A stretch of 64,000 nucleotides of DNA. Origin: JBEKIK01 sp963838495. Lineage in GTDB: Bacteria; Planctomycetota; Planctomycetia; Pirellulales; Thermoguttaceae. Below the pieces are notes generated by a model, which was not told the origin of the DNA, made no database searches, and saw only the letters and a program-made list of their open reading frames with translations. The stretch covers positions 124,001 to 188,000 of the forward strand of contig CAWIRC010000002.1 in the NCBI GenBank assembly GCA_963838495.1, read 5' to 3'. This document shows, in pieces, positions 53,951 through 62,690 of this stretch. Every line of letters starts with the position of its first letter. The stretch's first letter is position 1. The position numbers and the translations under genes are program-made.

Positions 53951-54727
53951 TTAGTCCCCGGTCCCTGCATTCTCATAATTGTCGGCCTCGGAAAAATCCA
54001 GCGGCCCTTGGCTGTTCTCCGCGATCAACAGCCATATTTCGCCGAAAAGGGCGTTTTGCTCCACGCGAACGTGGCGATGCCGCACCAACTCCAACACCGC
54101 CAGAAATATGCCCACCAAAGTCGATTTGTGCATGCCGGGCTGAAACAATTCGCCAAAGGTTATCCGCCGGCGCTCCACCAGCTGGGCGTGGATGCGAGAC
54201 ATGTACACCCCGATCGGCGTCTCGTCGTAAACGATGTTCGAGGGCTTGGCGGCCTCTGTCTCGCGCATGATCCGCCCAAACGCGCTTACCAGGTCCCACA
54301 ATTCCGCCTCCTGGATCGGCTCCTCGCTCAGGTCGCGAACCCGGCCGGCCAGATCGCTCGACAGCCGGGGATAGTGCTCCTGCCACACCCGGCTCCGTTC
54401 TTCCAATATGCTCGCCGCGTCGCGGTACTTTTTGTACTCCAACAGCCGGCGCACCAGTTCCCGCCTCGCCTCGTCCACCTCTTGTTCGACCTCGTCCCCG
54501 CCCGGCAGCACCTCGTTCGACTTGATCTCGATCAGCGTGCTGGCCAGGTCCAGAAAATCGCCCACCGCGTTTACGTCCACTTGCTCCAGCACCGCGATGT
54601 ACTGCAAATACTGATCCGTGATCTCGGCAATCGGAATGTCTACGATCTCCACCTCGCGCTTTCGCACCAGGTACAAAAGCAGGTCCAAAGGACCGCGAAA
54701 AAGGTTTAAATCAACGCGAAATTCCAT
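53951..54727 (-). CDS. scpA: Segregation and condensation protein A
   Basis: 258 residues. FRVDLNLFRGPLDLLLYLVRKREVEI at the N-terminus, then IPIAEITDQYLQYI and FLDLASTLIEIKSNEVLP, all typical of ScpA (kleisin), and a C-terminal winged-helix-like part (KSTLVGIFLAVLELVRHRHV). Joins Smc and ScpB in chromosome condensation. The usual scpB partner is not in the window. The gene is divergent from the HIT gene. Confidence 0.93.
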   Translation of the reverse strand: MEFRVDLNLFRGPLDLLLYLVRKREVEIVDIPIAEITDQYLQYIAVLEQVDVNAVGDFLDLASTLIEIKSNEVLPGGDEVEQEVDEARRELVRRLLEYKKYRDAASILEERSRVWQEHYPRLSSDLAGRVRDLSEEPIQEAELWDLVSAFGRIMRETEAAKPSNIVYDETPIGVYMSRIHAQLVERRRITFGELFQPGMHKSTLVGIFLAVLELVRHRHVRVEQNALFGEIWLLIAENSQGPLDFSEADNYENAGTGD

Positions 54728-54983
54728 GACATTTCTCTATATGACTCGACAAACAATTTATTTTAACGCCAATCCCATCCCGGGACGAGACGATGGCGGA
54801 TTTCTCCGAAAAACACTGGTTTATTTTGCGTTTATCCTGTATCTTGTTTCGTCGGCATAAACCTTTGGACTTGAAAAACGTTATATTCAGGAATGTTTTC
54901 CCTGTTTTCCCCCCGTTTTTCAGCCAAAATATAAACCAAACAATCCACAAACAGCCTTTGCCATCCGGCAGGGGGGTAAACTC

Positions 54984-55510
54984 GTGAATTACGAACAAAT
55001 TTGGGCGCCCTGCGCTTGGGCTACATCCTGGGCGATAAAACCTCCGCCAAACCCGCACCGGCTGATCAACTCCTGCCCGGCGCCGATGCAAATTGCTTCC
55101 TTTGCCAGTGCGCACCCCAGGGCGATGATCAGGAGCGCCTGGTCGTCTATCGAGGCAAGCTCACAATCGCGGTCTTGAACCGGTATCCTTACAACAACGG
55201 GCATCTGCTCATCGCCCCGCTTCGTCACCTGGCCCAGTTCAACCAAATCGACGATGCCGTGCACTCGGAACTGATGCAAACCATGGCACGAATGATCGCC
55301 CTTTGCCAAGAGACCCTTAAACCGCAAGGTTTCAACGTGGGCTTGAATTTAGGCTCGGCCGCGGGCGCCGGCCTGCCCGATCATCTGCACTGGCACGTCG
55401 TCCCCCGCTGGGTCGGCGACACCCACTTCATGCCCATCCTCGCCGGCGTGCGCGTAATCCCCCAATCGCTGGAAGCCCTCTGGGAATTGCTGGCCAATGA
55501 ACTTTCATGA
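54984..55510 (+). CDS. HIT-family nucleotide hydrolase/transferase (one frameshift near 55011)
   Basis: About 176 residues. GTG 54984 with a G-rich upstream site gives MNYEQIWAP, the expected start; the frame then breaks at CCCTGCGC (one G missing) and continues as LGYILGDK. CFLCQ near residue 50 is a zinc-type pair, and the active-site HLHWHVVPRW (histidine triad HxHxH) is intact, followed by DTHFMPIL. Ap4A phosphorylase/hydrolase-like; exact substrate unknown. Confidence 0.85.
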
Positions 55511-55546
55511 AAAAAGCATAAAAAAAGCTGCGTCGCCCTTTAGTTT

Positions 55547-56161
55547 TTAAAGCAGCCATTTTTTGTCGCTGGCGGTGTGCGCCACTTCGATGATCGGACG
55601 TTTTTCGCCGGGGAGCAGTTGAAATGTCAGCGGAACTTTGCCACTGGCAAGGATTACGGCGTCGGGCAATCGCGATTCGGCCGTCTTTTGCAGTTGATCG
55701 TTCTGCCGTTGATATAGTTCCAGTGTCCATGTCTCCCGGTTCACGATCAATAATTCGTGCACGCCTATTTCATTATAAAACGGGATTTTCTCGTGCGTGC
55801 GGTCGCCAGGACTGGTGATCTCGATCAGGAAATCGGCCGGGCCGCGCCAATGAGTGTCGCAATTCTCGGCCTGCGTGTCGCGGAGGAAAACCGCCACGTC
55901 CGGACAACGGAAATTTTTTACCCAGTCTCCTGTAGTTGCTGCAAGATTTACACCGGCACGGATATCTGCTAGTCCCTGCCAGCCCAACAACTCTTTTAGA
56001 ATCGCACAGAATTCTGTCACCAGATTTTGATGATCATCGTTTGGCAATGGCGCCATCATATATACTCCCTCCCAGACTTCGTCGAATTTATCCGCGCCCC
56101 AAGCCCGGCGTTGTTCGAGTAAACGTTCTGCGATCTGCGGATCAAGAATCATCGTGGCCAT
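55547..56161 (-). CDS. Uma2-family (DUF820) putative endonuclease
   Basis: 204 residues from ATG 56161. PD-(D/E)xK nuclease-like fold: YMMAPLPNDDHQNLVTEF, FRCPDVAVFL and ADFLIEITSPGDR (acidic residues of the core), then YNEIGVHELLIVN. Common in planctomycetes and cyanobacteria as many copies; often regarded as mobile or restriction-like. An upstream in-frame start at 56242 lacks support. Confidence 0.88.
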   Translation of the reverse strand: MATMILDPQIAERLLEQRRAWGADKFDEVWEGVYMMAPLPNDDHQNLVTEFCAILKELLGWQGLADIRAGVNLAATTGDWVKNFRCPDVAVFLRDTQAENCDTHWRGPADFLIEITSPGDRTHEKIPFYNEIGVHELLIVNRETWTLELYQRQNDQLQKTAESRLPDAVILASGKVPLTFQLLPGEKRPIIEVAHTASDKKWLL

Positions 56162-56314
56162 GAAAGTCGCCTCTTGTAACAACCTGGGACCCTGCCTGTT
56201 TATTATTACCCAAAATGGGTGGAAAAACAAGCCGAAAAACAATTGGTGCGGCAGTTCTACTGACTCCTCAATAAATTTTTCAACTGCGGCGCCAACAAAT
56301 CCGCTTATTTCAAA

Positions 56315-57541
56315 TTATTCAATCATCCACAGCGTCAGCGAGTCTTTGTCTTTTATGAAAATCCGCTTTCCGGCTATCACCGGGTGGGCATAAACCGGCG
56401 TGTCGGAAACTTTGATCTTTGCCAGTTCCTCGTATTCTTTATCGCCGGGTTTAAAAACGATCAATCCGTTTTTTTCGGTCATCGCAATGAGAACCGAACC
56501 GGCGTCGATGATCGATCCGAATTGGGAGAGCTTGTCTTTGGCGGTCCAGCCCTCTTGGCCGTTTTGGGCGCTGAGGCAGAACAAGCTGGCGCGTTCGGAA
56601 AGGCCGTATAGCAGGCCGTCTTTAAGCACGGGCGTATTGAATATCGTGGCGATTGGCAAACTCCAAAGCTCTTTGACGGCAAAGCCGTCGCCTTGCTTTT
56701 CGATCTTCACGGCCTTGGTGCCCCGGGTCGCGCCCGTGTAGATCACACTCTGGCCGTCGACGATCGGGCTGGGTGCGTTAAAAGACCGTCCCTTGGCTAC
56801 GAAGGGTATTTCCCACAAAAGTTTTCCGTCGGCCGTTGCCACGCCCACGATTCGCTGTTCGGTGAGTGTGACGATCTGTTTCGTGCCGTCCACGGTCATT
56901 AAAACCGGCGAAGCAAAGCCCGGACAATCGCCCGGGCCCCATTTCCACTTTTCCTTGCCGGTGGCCAGGTCCAGGGCAAGAATAACGCCCGTGTCTTTTT
57001 TGCCAAGCTGCGCGATGCACATCCCATCGACAACGATGGGCGACATCGAGGTGTAGAATGGCGATTCGGTAGTACCGTAATCTTCATTGCGCCAGAGCAG
57101 TTCGCCGGTGGCGGCATCGAGGCAGCTTAGAACGCAGCCCACGCCCAGTGTGATGACTTTTCCGTCGGCCACTGTGGGCGAGCTTCGAGGGCCGGGATGA
57201 GCGGAGGGCGGACCGGTTACGGCTATGGCCGCATATTTGTTTTGCCAAAGCGGCTTGCCGTCGGCCGCGCTAAGGCACGTGGCCACCTCATCGTCTCCCT
57301 GCCGCGTAAAGACATACAGCCGGTCGCTCACCAGGGCCGGCGTTGCATCGCCCAGACCCACGGTGGTTTTCCACTTTTGGGCAAGTTCCTTGGGCCAGGC
57401 GGCCGGGGCGGTGAATCCGCTTATCTTCCCGTCCCGATTCAGGCCTCGCCACTGGGGCCAATCCTGCGCAAAGGCATGGGTGCCAACGTACAGAAGCACA
57501 CAGCCTACGATTACGCCGATAGATCGATTTGTGTTTCTCAT
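56315..57541 (-). CDS. Exported PQQ-type beta-propeller protein (paralogue 1)
   Basis: 408 residues from ATG 57541, preceded by AAGGA about 10 bases upstream. Signal peptide ending near THAFAQ, then DWPQWRGLNRDGK, a hallmark of planctomycete PQQ-propeller proteins, and 7-8 blades with the pattern CLDAATGELLWR, LDLATGKEKWKW, TADGKLLWEIPF. Whether it binds PQQ or is only a scaffold like BamB is not known. The neighbour 57678-58931 is a paralogue on the same strand. Confidence 0.85.
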   Translation of the reverse strand: MRNTNRSIGVIVGCVLLYVGTHAFAQDWPQWRGLNRDGKISGFTAPAAWPKELAQKWKTTVGLGDATPALVSDRLYVFTRQGDDEVATCLSAADGKPLWQNKYAAIAVTGPPSAHPGPRSSPTVADGKVITLGVGCVLSCLDAATGELLWRNEDYGTTESPFYTSMSPIVVDGMCIAQLGKKDTGVILALDLATGKEKWKWGPGDCPGFASPVLMTVDGTKQIVTLTEQRIVGVATADGKLLWEIPFVAKGRSFNAPSPIVDGQSVIYTGATRGTKAVKIEKQGDGFAVKELWSLPIATIFNTPVLKDGLLYGLSERASLFCLSAQNGQEGWTAKDKLSQFGSIIDAGSVLIAMTEKNGLIVFKPGDKEYEELAKIKVSDTPVYAHPVIAGKRIFIKDKDSLTLWMIE

Positions 57542-57576
57542 GGCAGATTCCATCCTTTTTTGGGATAAATTTGATT

Positions 57577-57604
57577 GCAAATTGTAAAATGCAAATTGCA
57601 AATT
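57577..57604. repeat. GCAAATT heptad tract
   Basis: GCAAATT, GTAAAAT, GCAAATT, GCAAATT: exact 7-base step, just upstream of the propeller gene. Confidence 0.85.
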
Positions 57605-57636
57605 GAACGACTAAACATTCTGTGCACCGTTCGCTT

Positions 57637-57679
57637 CTCCACTGTCCACTGTCCACCGTCCACCGGCCCACTGTCCACT
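57637..57679. repeat. CCACTGT heptad tract
   Basis: CCACTGT, CCACTGT, CCACCGT, CCACCGG, CCCACTGT, CCAC, with one slip. It abuts the stop codon of the upstream propeller gene. Confidence 0.8.
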
Positions 57680-58931
57680 ATTTTGTTTCCCGCACGTCGT
57701 AGCACAACAGCACGTCCTGGTCGCGGAGGTAAAGCATGCCGTTGGCAATCACCGGGTACGCCCAACTGTTCCTGTCGCTGCGGTCGGGCTGAGCGAACCG
57801 GCCCCTGAGTTTGAAACCCGCAGGCGTGGCCTCCACCAGGCTCATCGGCCCGTTTTCGTCGCGGCAATATAACATGCCGTCGGCATAAAGCACCGAGCAC
57901 TTGCCCGAACTCTTATCCGACCATTTCACATCGCCCGTATTGAAGTCCATGCAAGTCAAATCCTTGGGGTTGCTGCACCCGTAAAGCATGCCGTCCAAAA
58001 GCACCATTCCGCCGTGGTGGTTTTGCATTTTTTTGCTGAAAAATTTCTCTTCGGCTTTGAACTCGTCGCCGCTTCGTTTCATATCCACCCGCCCGCCGCC
58101 GATGTCGTAATCGGTCGCGGCAAACACGGAATTCCCGGAAACGATGCACATCGAGCAATTGATGCCCTTTTTCCCCGGGGCGTCGTAGCGCCACAAGAAC
58201 TTGCCGTCCTCAGCCCGCACTGCAATCACGCCCTTGTTTGTAAGAGTGATGTATTGTTTAACGCCGTCGATCGTGGCCTTGATCACCGACGCATATCCGG
58301 CCGGGTCGCCCACCGCCGCGCCCCACACTTTCTCGCCGTTGTTTTTGTCCAAGGCGACGATGGTGTTTTCTTCCCCGCCCGGCGTGCAAATCACCCACGG
58401 GCCGTTGACCAGCGGCGATTCGGCATAACCCCACATCTGCACCTTGCCGCCGAAATCCTTGACAAAATCCCTTTGCCACACGATCTTGCCGTTTTTTCGA
58501 TCCATGCACACCACCTCGCCGGCAATGCCGGTGGTATAAAGCCGGTCCCCGTCGATGGTCGGCACGGAGCGAGAACCTGATTTTCCCGCGCCGTCGTGCC
58601 GCACCGGGCCGAAATCCGACGCCCAAATCAACTCCCCCTTCTTGCCCACGTCCAAGGCCATAACCCATTGCTTGCCGTCTTTATGCCCTTCGGTGTAAAG
58701 CACGCCATCCACGACCGTTACCGAGCTAAAACCCTCGCCCAGCCCGGCGGTCTTCCAAGCCAAGGGCGGCCCGCCCTCCGGCCACTGCTTCAAAAGCCCC
58801 TTTTCCCGGCAGATGCCGTCCCGCTGCGGCCCGCGAAACGACGGCCAATCCTCAGCCCATGCTGGACGAAACGGTAAGTAAACCAAAACCAAGAATAATA
58901 AAATCCACAAACGTGTAAAACACTTCTTCAT
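57678..58931 (-). CDS. Exported PQQ-type beta-propeller protein (paralogue 2)
   Basis: 417 residues. Signal peptide, then EDWPSFRGPQRDGICREKG, then blades such as CMDRKNGKIVWQRDF, LDKNNGEKVWGA, FNTGDVKWSDKS. It lies 136 bases upstream of paralogue 1 on the same strand with two heptad tracts between, so they may be one operon. Role unknown; secreted redox or assembly protein. Confidence 0.85.
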   Translation of the reverse strand: MKKCFTRLWILLFLVLVYLPFRPAWAEDWPSFRGPQRDGICREKGLLKQWPEGGPPLAWKTAGLGEGFSSVTVVDGVLYTEGHKDGKQWVMALDVGKKGELIWASDFGPVRHDGAGKSGSRSVPTIDGDRLYTTGIAGEVVCMDRKNGKIVWQRDFVKDFGGKVQMWGYAESPLVNGPWVICTPGGEENTIVALDKNNGEKVWGAAVGDPAGYASVIKATIDGVKQYITLTNKGVIAVRAEDGKFLWRYDAPGKKGINCSMCIVSGNSVFAATDYDIGGGRVDMKRSGDEFKAEEKFFSKKMQNHHGGMVLLDGMLYGCSNPKDLTCMDFNTGDVKWSDKSSGKCSVLYADGMLYCRDENGPMSLVEATPAGFKLRGRFAQPDRSDRNSWAYPVIANGMLYLRDQDVLLCYDVRETK

Positions 58932-59364
58932 CAGTTGTTTCTCCAGTTGTCTGTAAAGCCGCGACGGGCACCGACGGGCACCATGCGGAGCATGGTCGGT
59001 TGGTCGGTCGTGCCGATGGATGTTTTTTGTTTCTTCATTCGTTTAAGCCGGCAGTCGGACACCAATCAACAGTTGAACATGAAATGATCGGCGGCAACCA
59101 TGGAGGATTTTAACGGAATTTTCCGGCCGTTTGCAGTCTATCCCAGCCTTTTTCAGTTGGCAACAGTATGGTTTTTTTTCATAATAGCGGGGGGTGCGGA
59201 ACTTTTTTCTCCCTGCCGCATCTAAAACCTGGAATTGTGCGGTATGTATAGACCCATTTTGCCCGCTTTGCGTATACAATGGCGATTTTGTGTGGCACTG
59301 GCGTCTCGCCAATGCTGCTCCTGTCAAACCGCAAAAACCGTCCATTTTTTCAAGGAGTTCGCCC
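58932..59364. other. 433-base intergenic region with repeats
   Basis: Divergent region between the propeller gene and the DUF4139 gene. It contains the GCCGCGAC module (58952-59015) and a GGCACTGGCG-TCT-CGCCAATGC hairpin near 59294-59316. No gene is supported; an open frame that extends the DUF4139 gene upstream to 59194 lacks a ribosome binding site. Confidence 0.55.
58952..59015. repeat. GTAAAGCCGCGAC module, copy 3
   Basis: TGTAAAGCCGCGACGGGCAC, a second GGGCACC unit and ATGCGGAGCATGGTCGGTTG. It shares GGGCACC...GGTTGGTC with the long loop of REP-like copies 8 and 9. Confidence 0.7.
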
Positions 59365-61491
59365 ATGTTGAAACATTTTTTTTCTAACGCCTTGGTCTTG
59401 ACGCTCGCCGCGATTTTTTTGGCCTCCGCCGCTATCTCCCCGGCCGATGATTCCCAAAACGTCAATCTGCCCCTTAAGCGCGTGGTCCTGTTCAACTCCG
59501 GGGTCGGCTTTTTCGAGCACGCCGGCAAGATCGACGGCAATGCCACCGTTGAAATGAAGTTCAAAACCGAGCAGATCAACGACCTCCTAAAAAGCATGGT
59601 GGTGCAGGACCTCGACGGCGGGCAAATCTCCACCGTCAATTACGGCTCCAAAGACCCCATCACCAAAACGCTGAAAACCTTTTCTGTCGATCTCACCGAA
59701 AATCCAACCCTCGCAGAACTCTTGGATCAGGTCCGCGGCGAACGCGTGGAACTCGAAGCCCCCAACAAACTCGCCGGCCTAATACTGGGCGTCGAAACCC
59801 GTAAAAAACAAATCGGCGAAAACACCACCATCGACATCGACGTCCTCAATCTGCTCACCGACGCCGGCCTCCGCGCCGTGCCCATGGACACCATCAGCAC
59901 GCTCAAACTGACCAACGAAAAACTCGACGCCGAACTGCGCAAGGCCCTGGCCCTCTTGGCCTCCGCCCATGCCACCGATAAAAAATCCGTCGAGCTCAGC
60001 TTCCTCGGCAAGGGCCAGCGCCGCGTCCAAGTCGGCTACATCCAAGAATCGCCGGTGTGGAAGACCACCTACCGCCTCGTCCTCGGCGACGACAAATCCG
60101 ACGAAAAACCGCTCCTCCAAGGCTGGGCCATCGTGGAAAACACCTCCGACGAAGACTGGAACAACGTCAACCTCTCGCTCGTCTCCGGCCGGCCCGTCTC
60201 GTTCACCATGGACCTCTATCAACCCTTATACCTCCCCCGCCCGGAAGTGCAGTTGGACCTTTTCGCCTCGCTCCGCCCGCAATCCTACGGGCAGGACCTG
60301 GCAAATAAAGAGCAATTGTTCCAAGCAGGAAGACAGCTAGCCGAACTAGCCAGGGAAAGATATCCATCGGCCGCCGGAGCTAATAGAAAAGCCAAGGCCA
60401 CAGGAGGCATGGGCTTTGGCGTGCCGATGACACAGCCGGCTGCCCCTGCGGAGAACCTGGCCGTCAGGCTCGGAGAGTCGGAGCTAGCCACTATCCAAGG
60501 CCGCGGCGTGCAATCCCTGGCCCAGGCCGCCGAGTTGGGCAGCCTCTTCCAATACAAAATCGACACGCCCGTCAGCCTGCCCCGCCAGCAGTCGGCCATG
60601 CTGCCCATCGTCACCGCCGACGTGAAGGGCGAAAAACTCTCCATCTATAATCAAAACGTCCTCGCCAAGCACCCGCTGGCCGGATTGCAGTTTACAAACA
60701 CCACCGGCTTGCACCTTATGCAGGGCCCGATCACGGTCTTCGACGGCGGCAGTTACGCCGGCGACGCCAAAATCGAGGACCTCCCGCCCGGCGCCCAGCG
60801 CCTCATCAGCTACGCCGTGGACCTGGACACCGAAGTCGCCCCGCAGAGCAAGCCCCGGCCGGAAGAACTGCTCAGCGTGCGGATCATGAAGGGCACGATG
60901 ATCGCCACCCGCAAGTACGTCCGCGAGCAAGAGTACACGATAAAGAATTCCGGCAAGGCCGAAAAGAAGGTCCTCGTCGAATATCCGCTCGATGCCTCGT
61001 GGAAACTGGTCAAGCCCGAAAAGCCGGCGGAAAAAACCCGCGATCTCTACCGCTTCGCAGTCGAGGCCAAGCCCGGCGAGCCCGCCACGTTAACCGTGGA
61101 AGAAGAACGCACCGACGCCCAGCATATTGCGCTAACCAGCCTCGACGACGGCGCGATCAAATTCTACCTGAGCGCAAAAGTGGTAAGCGAGAAGGTCAAG
61201 GACGCCCTGCGCGAGATCGTCCGCCGCAAGGCCGAACTCGCCCAGCTCGCCGCCGACCGCCAGCAACTCGAACAGCGCATCCGCGAGATCGGCGACGACC
61301 AGACCCGCATCCGCCAGAACATGGCCCAACTCGACCGCAACAGCGACGTATACAAAAACTACGTCAAGAAGTTCAGCGACCAGGAGGCCGAAATCGAATC
61401 CCTCCGCGGCAAAATCGCGACCCTGGTCAACAACGAATCCGCCAAGCGCAAGTCCCTGGACGAGTACATGACAGGGCTGGATTTGCAGTAG
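59365..61491 (+). CDS. Exported DUF4139-containing protein
   Basis: 708 residues from ATG 59365, with AAGGAG seven bases before. Signal peptide (about 1-25), an N-terminal beta part with RVVLFNSGVGFFEHAG, then the DUF4139 beta-sandwich region (QVGYIQESPVWKTTYRLVL, GWAIVENTSDEDWNNVNLSLVSGRP in part, and ARKYVREQEYTIKNSG-like strands), and a C-terminal coiled coil (about 640-700). Often near mucoidy-inhibitor-type proteins; function unknown. Confidence 0.82.
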   Translation: MLKHFFSNALVLTLAAIFLASAAISPADDSQNVNLPLKRVVLFNSGVGFFEHAGKIDGNATVEMKFKTEQINDLLKSMVVQDLDGGQISTVNYGSKDPITKTLKTFSVDLTENPTLAELLDQVRGERVELEAPNKLAGLILGVETRKKQIGENTTIDIDVLNLLTDAGLRAVPMDTISTLKLTNEKLDAELRKALALLASAHATDKKSVELSFLGKGQRRVQVGYIQESPVWKTTYRLVLGDDKSDEKPLLQGWAIVENTSDEDWNNVNLSLVSGRPVSFTMDLYQPLYLPRPEVQLDLFASLRPQSYGQDLANKEQLFQAGRQLAELARERYPSAAGANRKAKATGGMGFGVPMTQPAAPAENLAVRLGESELATIQGRGVQSLAQAAELGSLFQYKIDTPVSLPRQQSAMLPIVTADVKGEKLSIYNQNVLAKHPLAGLQFTNTTGLHLMQGPITVFDGGSYAGDAKIEDLPPGAQRLISYAVDLDTEVAPQSKPRPEELLSVRIMKGTMIATRKYVREQEYTIKNSGKAEKKVLVEYPLDASWKLVKPEKPAEKTRDLYRFAVEAKPGEPATLTVEEERTDAQHIALTSLDDGAIKFYLSAKVVSEKVKDALREIVRRKAELAQLAADRQQLEQRIREIGDDQTRIRQNMAQLDRNSDVYKNYVKKFSDQEAEIESLRGKIATLVNNESAKRKSLDEYMTGLDLQ

Positions 61492-61515
61492 CTTTTTAAT
61501 GTGATATAATACTTA

Positions 61516-61542
61516 TGTAAAGCCGCGACCAGTGGTCGCGCT
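61516..61542. repeat. GTAAAGCCGCGACC-AGT-GGTCGCGC palindrome, copy 4
   Basis: Short perfect form of the GCCGCGAC module, upstream of the HicB-like gene. Confidence 0.75.
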
Positions 61543-61608
61543 GTTTGATTGCGGCCGTAGACCGTGCTAGAGCAAGTGTGCCAATTTCTTGTTTTATATG
61601 GATGACAA

Positions 61609-61938
61609 ATGAAAAAAAACAATCACAGTAAAAAGGCGGATTGTCGCATTCCGTTGCGGGCGGTCGTATATCCGCATGGAAAATGGTGGATAGCTCATTC
61701 TTTGGAGTTGGATTTGGTCGCCGAAGGCGATACCCCGGAAGCGGCTTTGCAGGACTTGATCGATCTGTGTTCCATCCAAATCAAGACGGCGATTAAAAAC
61801 CAGGATTTAAGGTCCGCGTTTTCCGCCGCGCCGCCGGAAATCTGGGCCATGTTCTCCAGGGCAAAAGATCGTCCCGTCAAAAAGAAGCCTTCCGCACCGG
61901 TTGAGAGTTTCGAGGCCCGCGAGGCCGTTCTCATATAA
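61609..61938 (+). CDS. hicB: HicB-like antitoxin
   Basis: 109 residues. PLRAVVYPHGKWWIAHSLELDLVAEGDTPEAALQDLIDLC in part is the partial RNase-H-like fold of HicB family proteins; the tail KKKPSAPVESF is basic and disordered. It probably neutralised the adjacent HicA. No DNA-binding domain is evident at its C-terminus. Confidence 0.8.
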   Translation: MKKNNHSKKADCRIPLRAVVYPHGKWWIAHSLELDLVAEGDTPEAALQDLIDLCSIQIKTAIKNQDLRSAFSAAPPEIWAMFSRAKDRPVKKKPSAPVESFEAREAVLI

Positions 61939-61950
61939 AACCGTCAACTA

Positions 61951-62203
61951 ATGAAGAAACCCTTATAATATCGCGAACTGCGAAAGTGATTAAAGCAATA
62001 TGGAATTGCCGAGGATAAGTTACGCGGAAAAGGCTCGGAACGAATGTTCGTCGGATATGTTGATGGACGGCGCGTAACCTACCCGACAAAATGCCACAAC
62101 GAAGGCCAAGAAAAACCAATACCCGTAATCGAGGCAATTCGCCGGCACTTCCATTCTTACCGAGGAATACGGGATATCGGATAAAGAGTTCTATTCCGGA
62201 TAA
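61951..62203 (+). pseudogene. hicA: Decayed HicA-like toxin
   Basis: ATG 61951 opens MKKPL, then a TAA at codon 6; after it the frame runs YRELRK, a TGA, then LKQYGIAEDKLRGKGSERMF, GYVDGRRVTYPTKCHNEGQE and KPIPVIEAIRRHF. This is the HicA double-stranded-RNA-binding-like fold with its GKGSER and CHNEGQE motifs. An extra T near 62152 shifts the end, which otherwise reads HLTEEYGISDKEFYSG before TAA 62201. Two nonsense codons plus one frameshift are more than the one-base errors in other genes, so true decay is likely. Confidence 0.75.
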
Positions 62204-62669
62204 AGATCAGTATATTATCCGGGTAATTGATTAGCCGGGTAGTATCACGCCTTGTTCATCATTTTCCGACTGTGGATCGCGGCTAAACGGACCGCGGACA
62301 AATCGGCACCAGGTACAAGTGCCCGGGCTAAAACTTTAATTTCTGGATCGCTATTTGGCAGCAACCAAACCGCGACCGGTGGTCGCGATTCGTTATCTTG
62401 TATATCCACGCTATTATCGAATTTAATTCACACCGTGAAAAAGAGCACAATCCACGTCGATAGATGCAACCGATACCATGGGCGGCAGGGCGGCGAAGAT
62501 TCAGGCAAAGGTGCTTTGATTTCCACCATAAACGCACCCGCACAATGGAAATGGATAATAAAGAGTTGATTACTTCAATATAGATCGGCGGTCGTTAAAA
62601 GCAAAGAGACCGGCATGAACTGGACAGTAAACTGCCCACCCCTAATCTCGAATCTCTAATCTCTAGCCC
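62204..62669. other. 466-base region without a convincing gene
   Basis: Holds a CCGCGACCGGTGGTCGCGA palindrome (62369-62388) and the start of an ATCTCTA-type heptad tract at 62640. Short frames exist but show no family. Confidence 0.5.
62369..62390. repeat. CCGCGACCGGTGGTCGCG palindrome, copy 5
   Basis: Fifth copy of the GCCGCGAC module, reduced to its core stem. Confidence 0.7.
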
Positions 62670-62690
62670 CTAGTTCCCCGTCCCCTGTTC
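62640..62690. repeat. ATCTCTA/GTCCCCT heptad tract
   Basis: TAATCTC, GAATCTC, TAATCTC, TAGCCCC, TAGTTCC, CCGTCCC, CTGTTCC: exact 7-base step with drifting unit. It runs into the 3' end of the neighbouring gene, whose stop codon is at 62670, so the last codons are made of repeat. Confidence 0.8.

Noticed and set aside
59194..59364. 57-residue N-terminal extension of the DUF4139 protein
   Set aside because: It is Cys/Pro-rich without signal features, and AAGGAG plus a clear signal peptide begin at 59365.
57637..62690. CRISPR array
   Set aside because: Repeats are 7 bases with no spacers of uniform length, and no cas genes are present.
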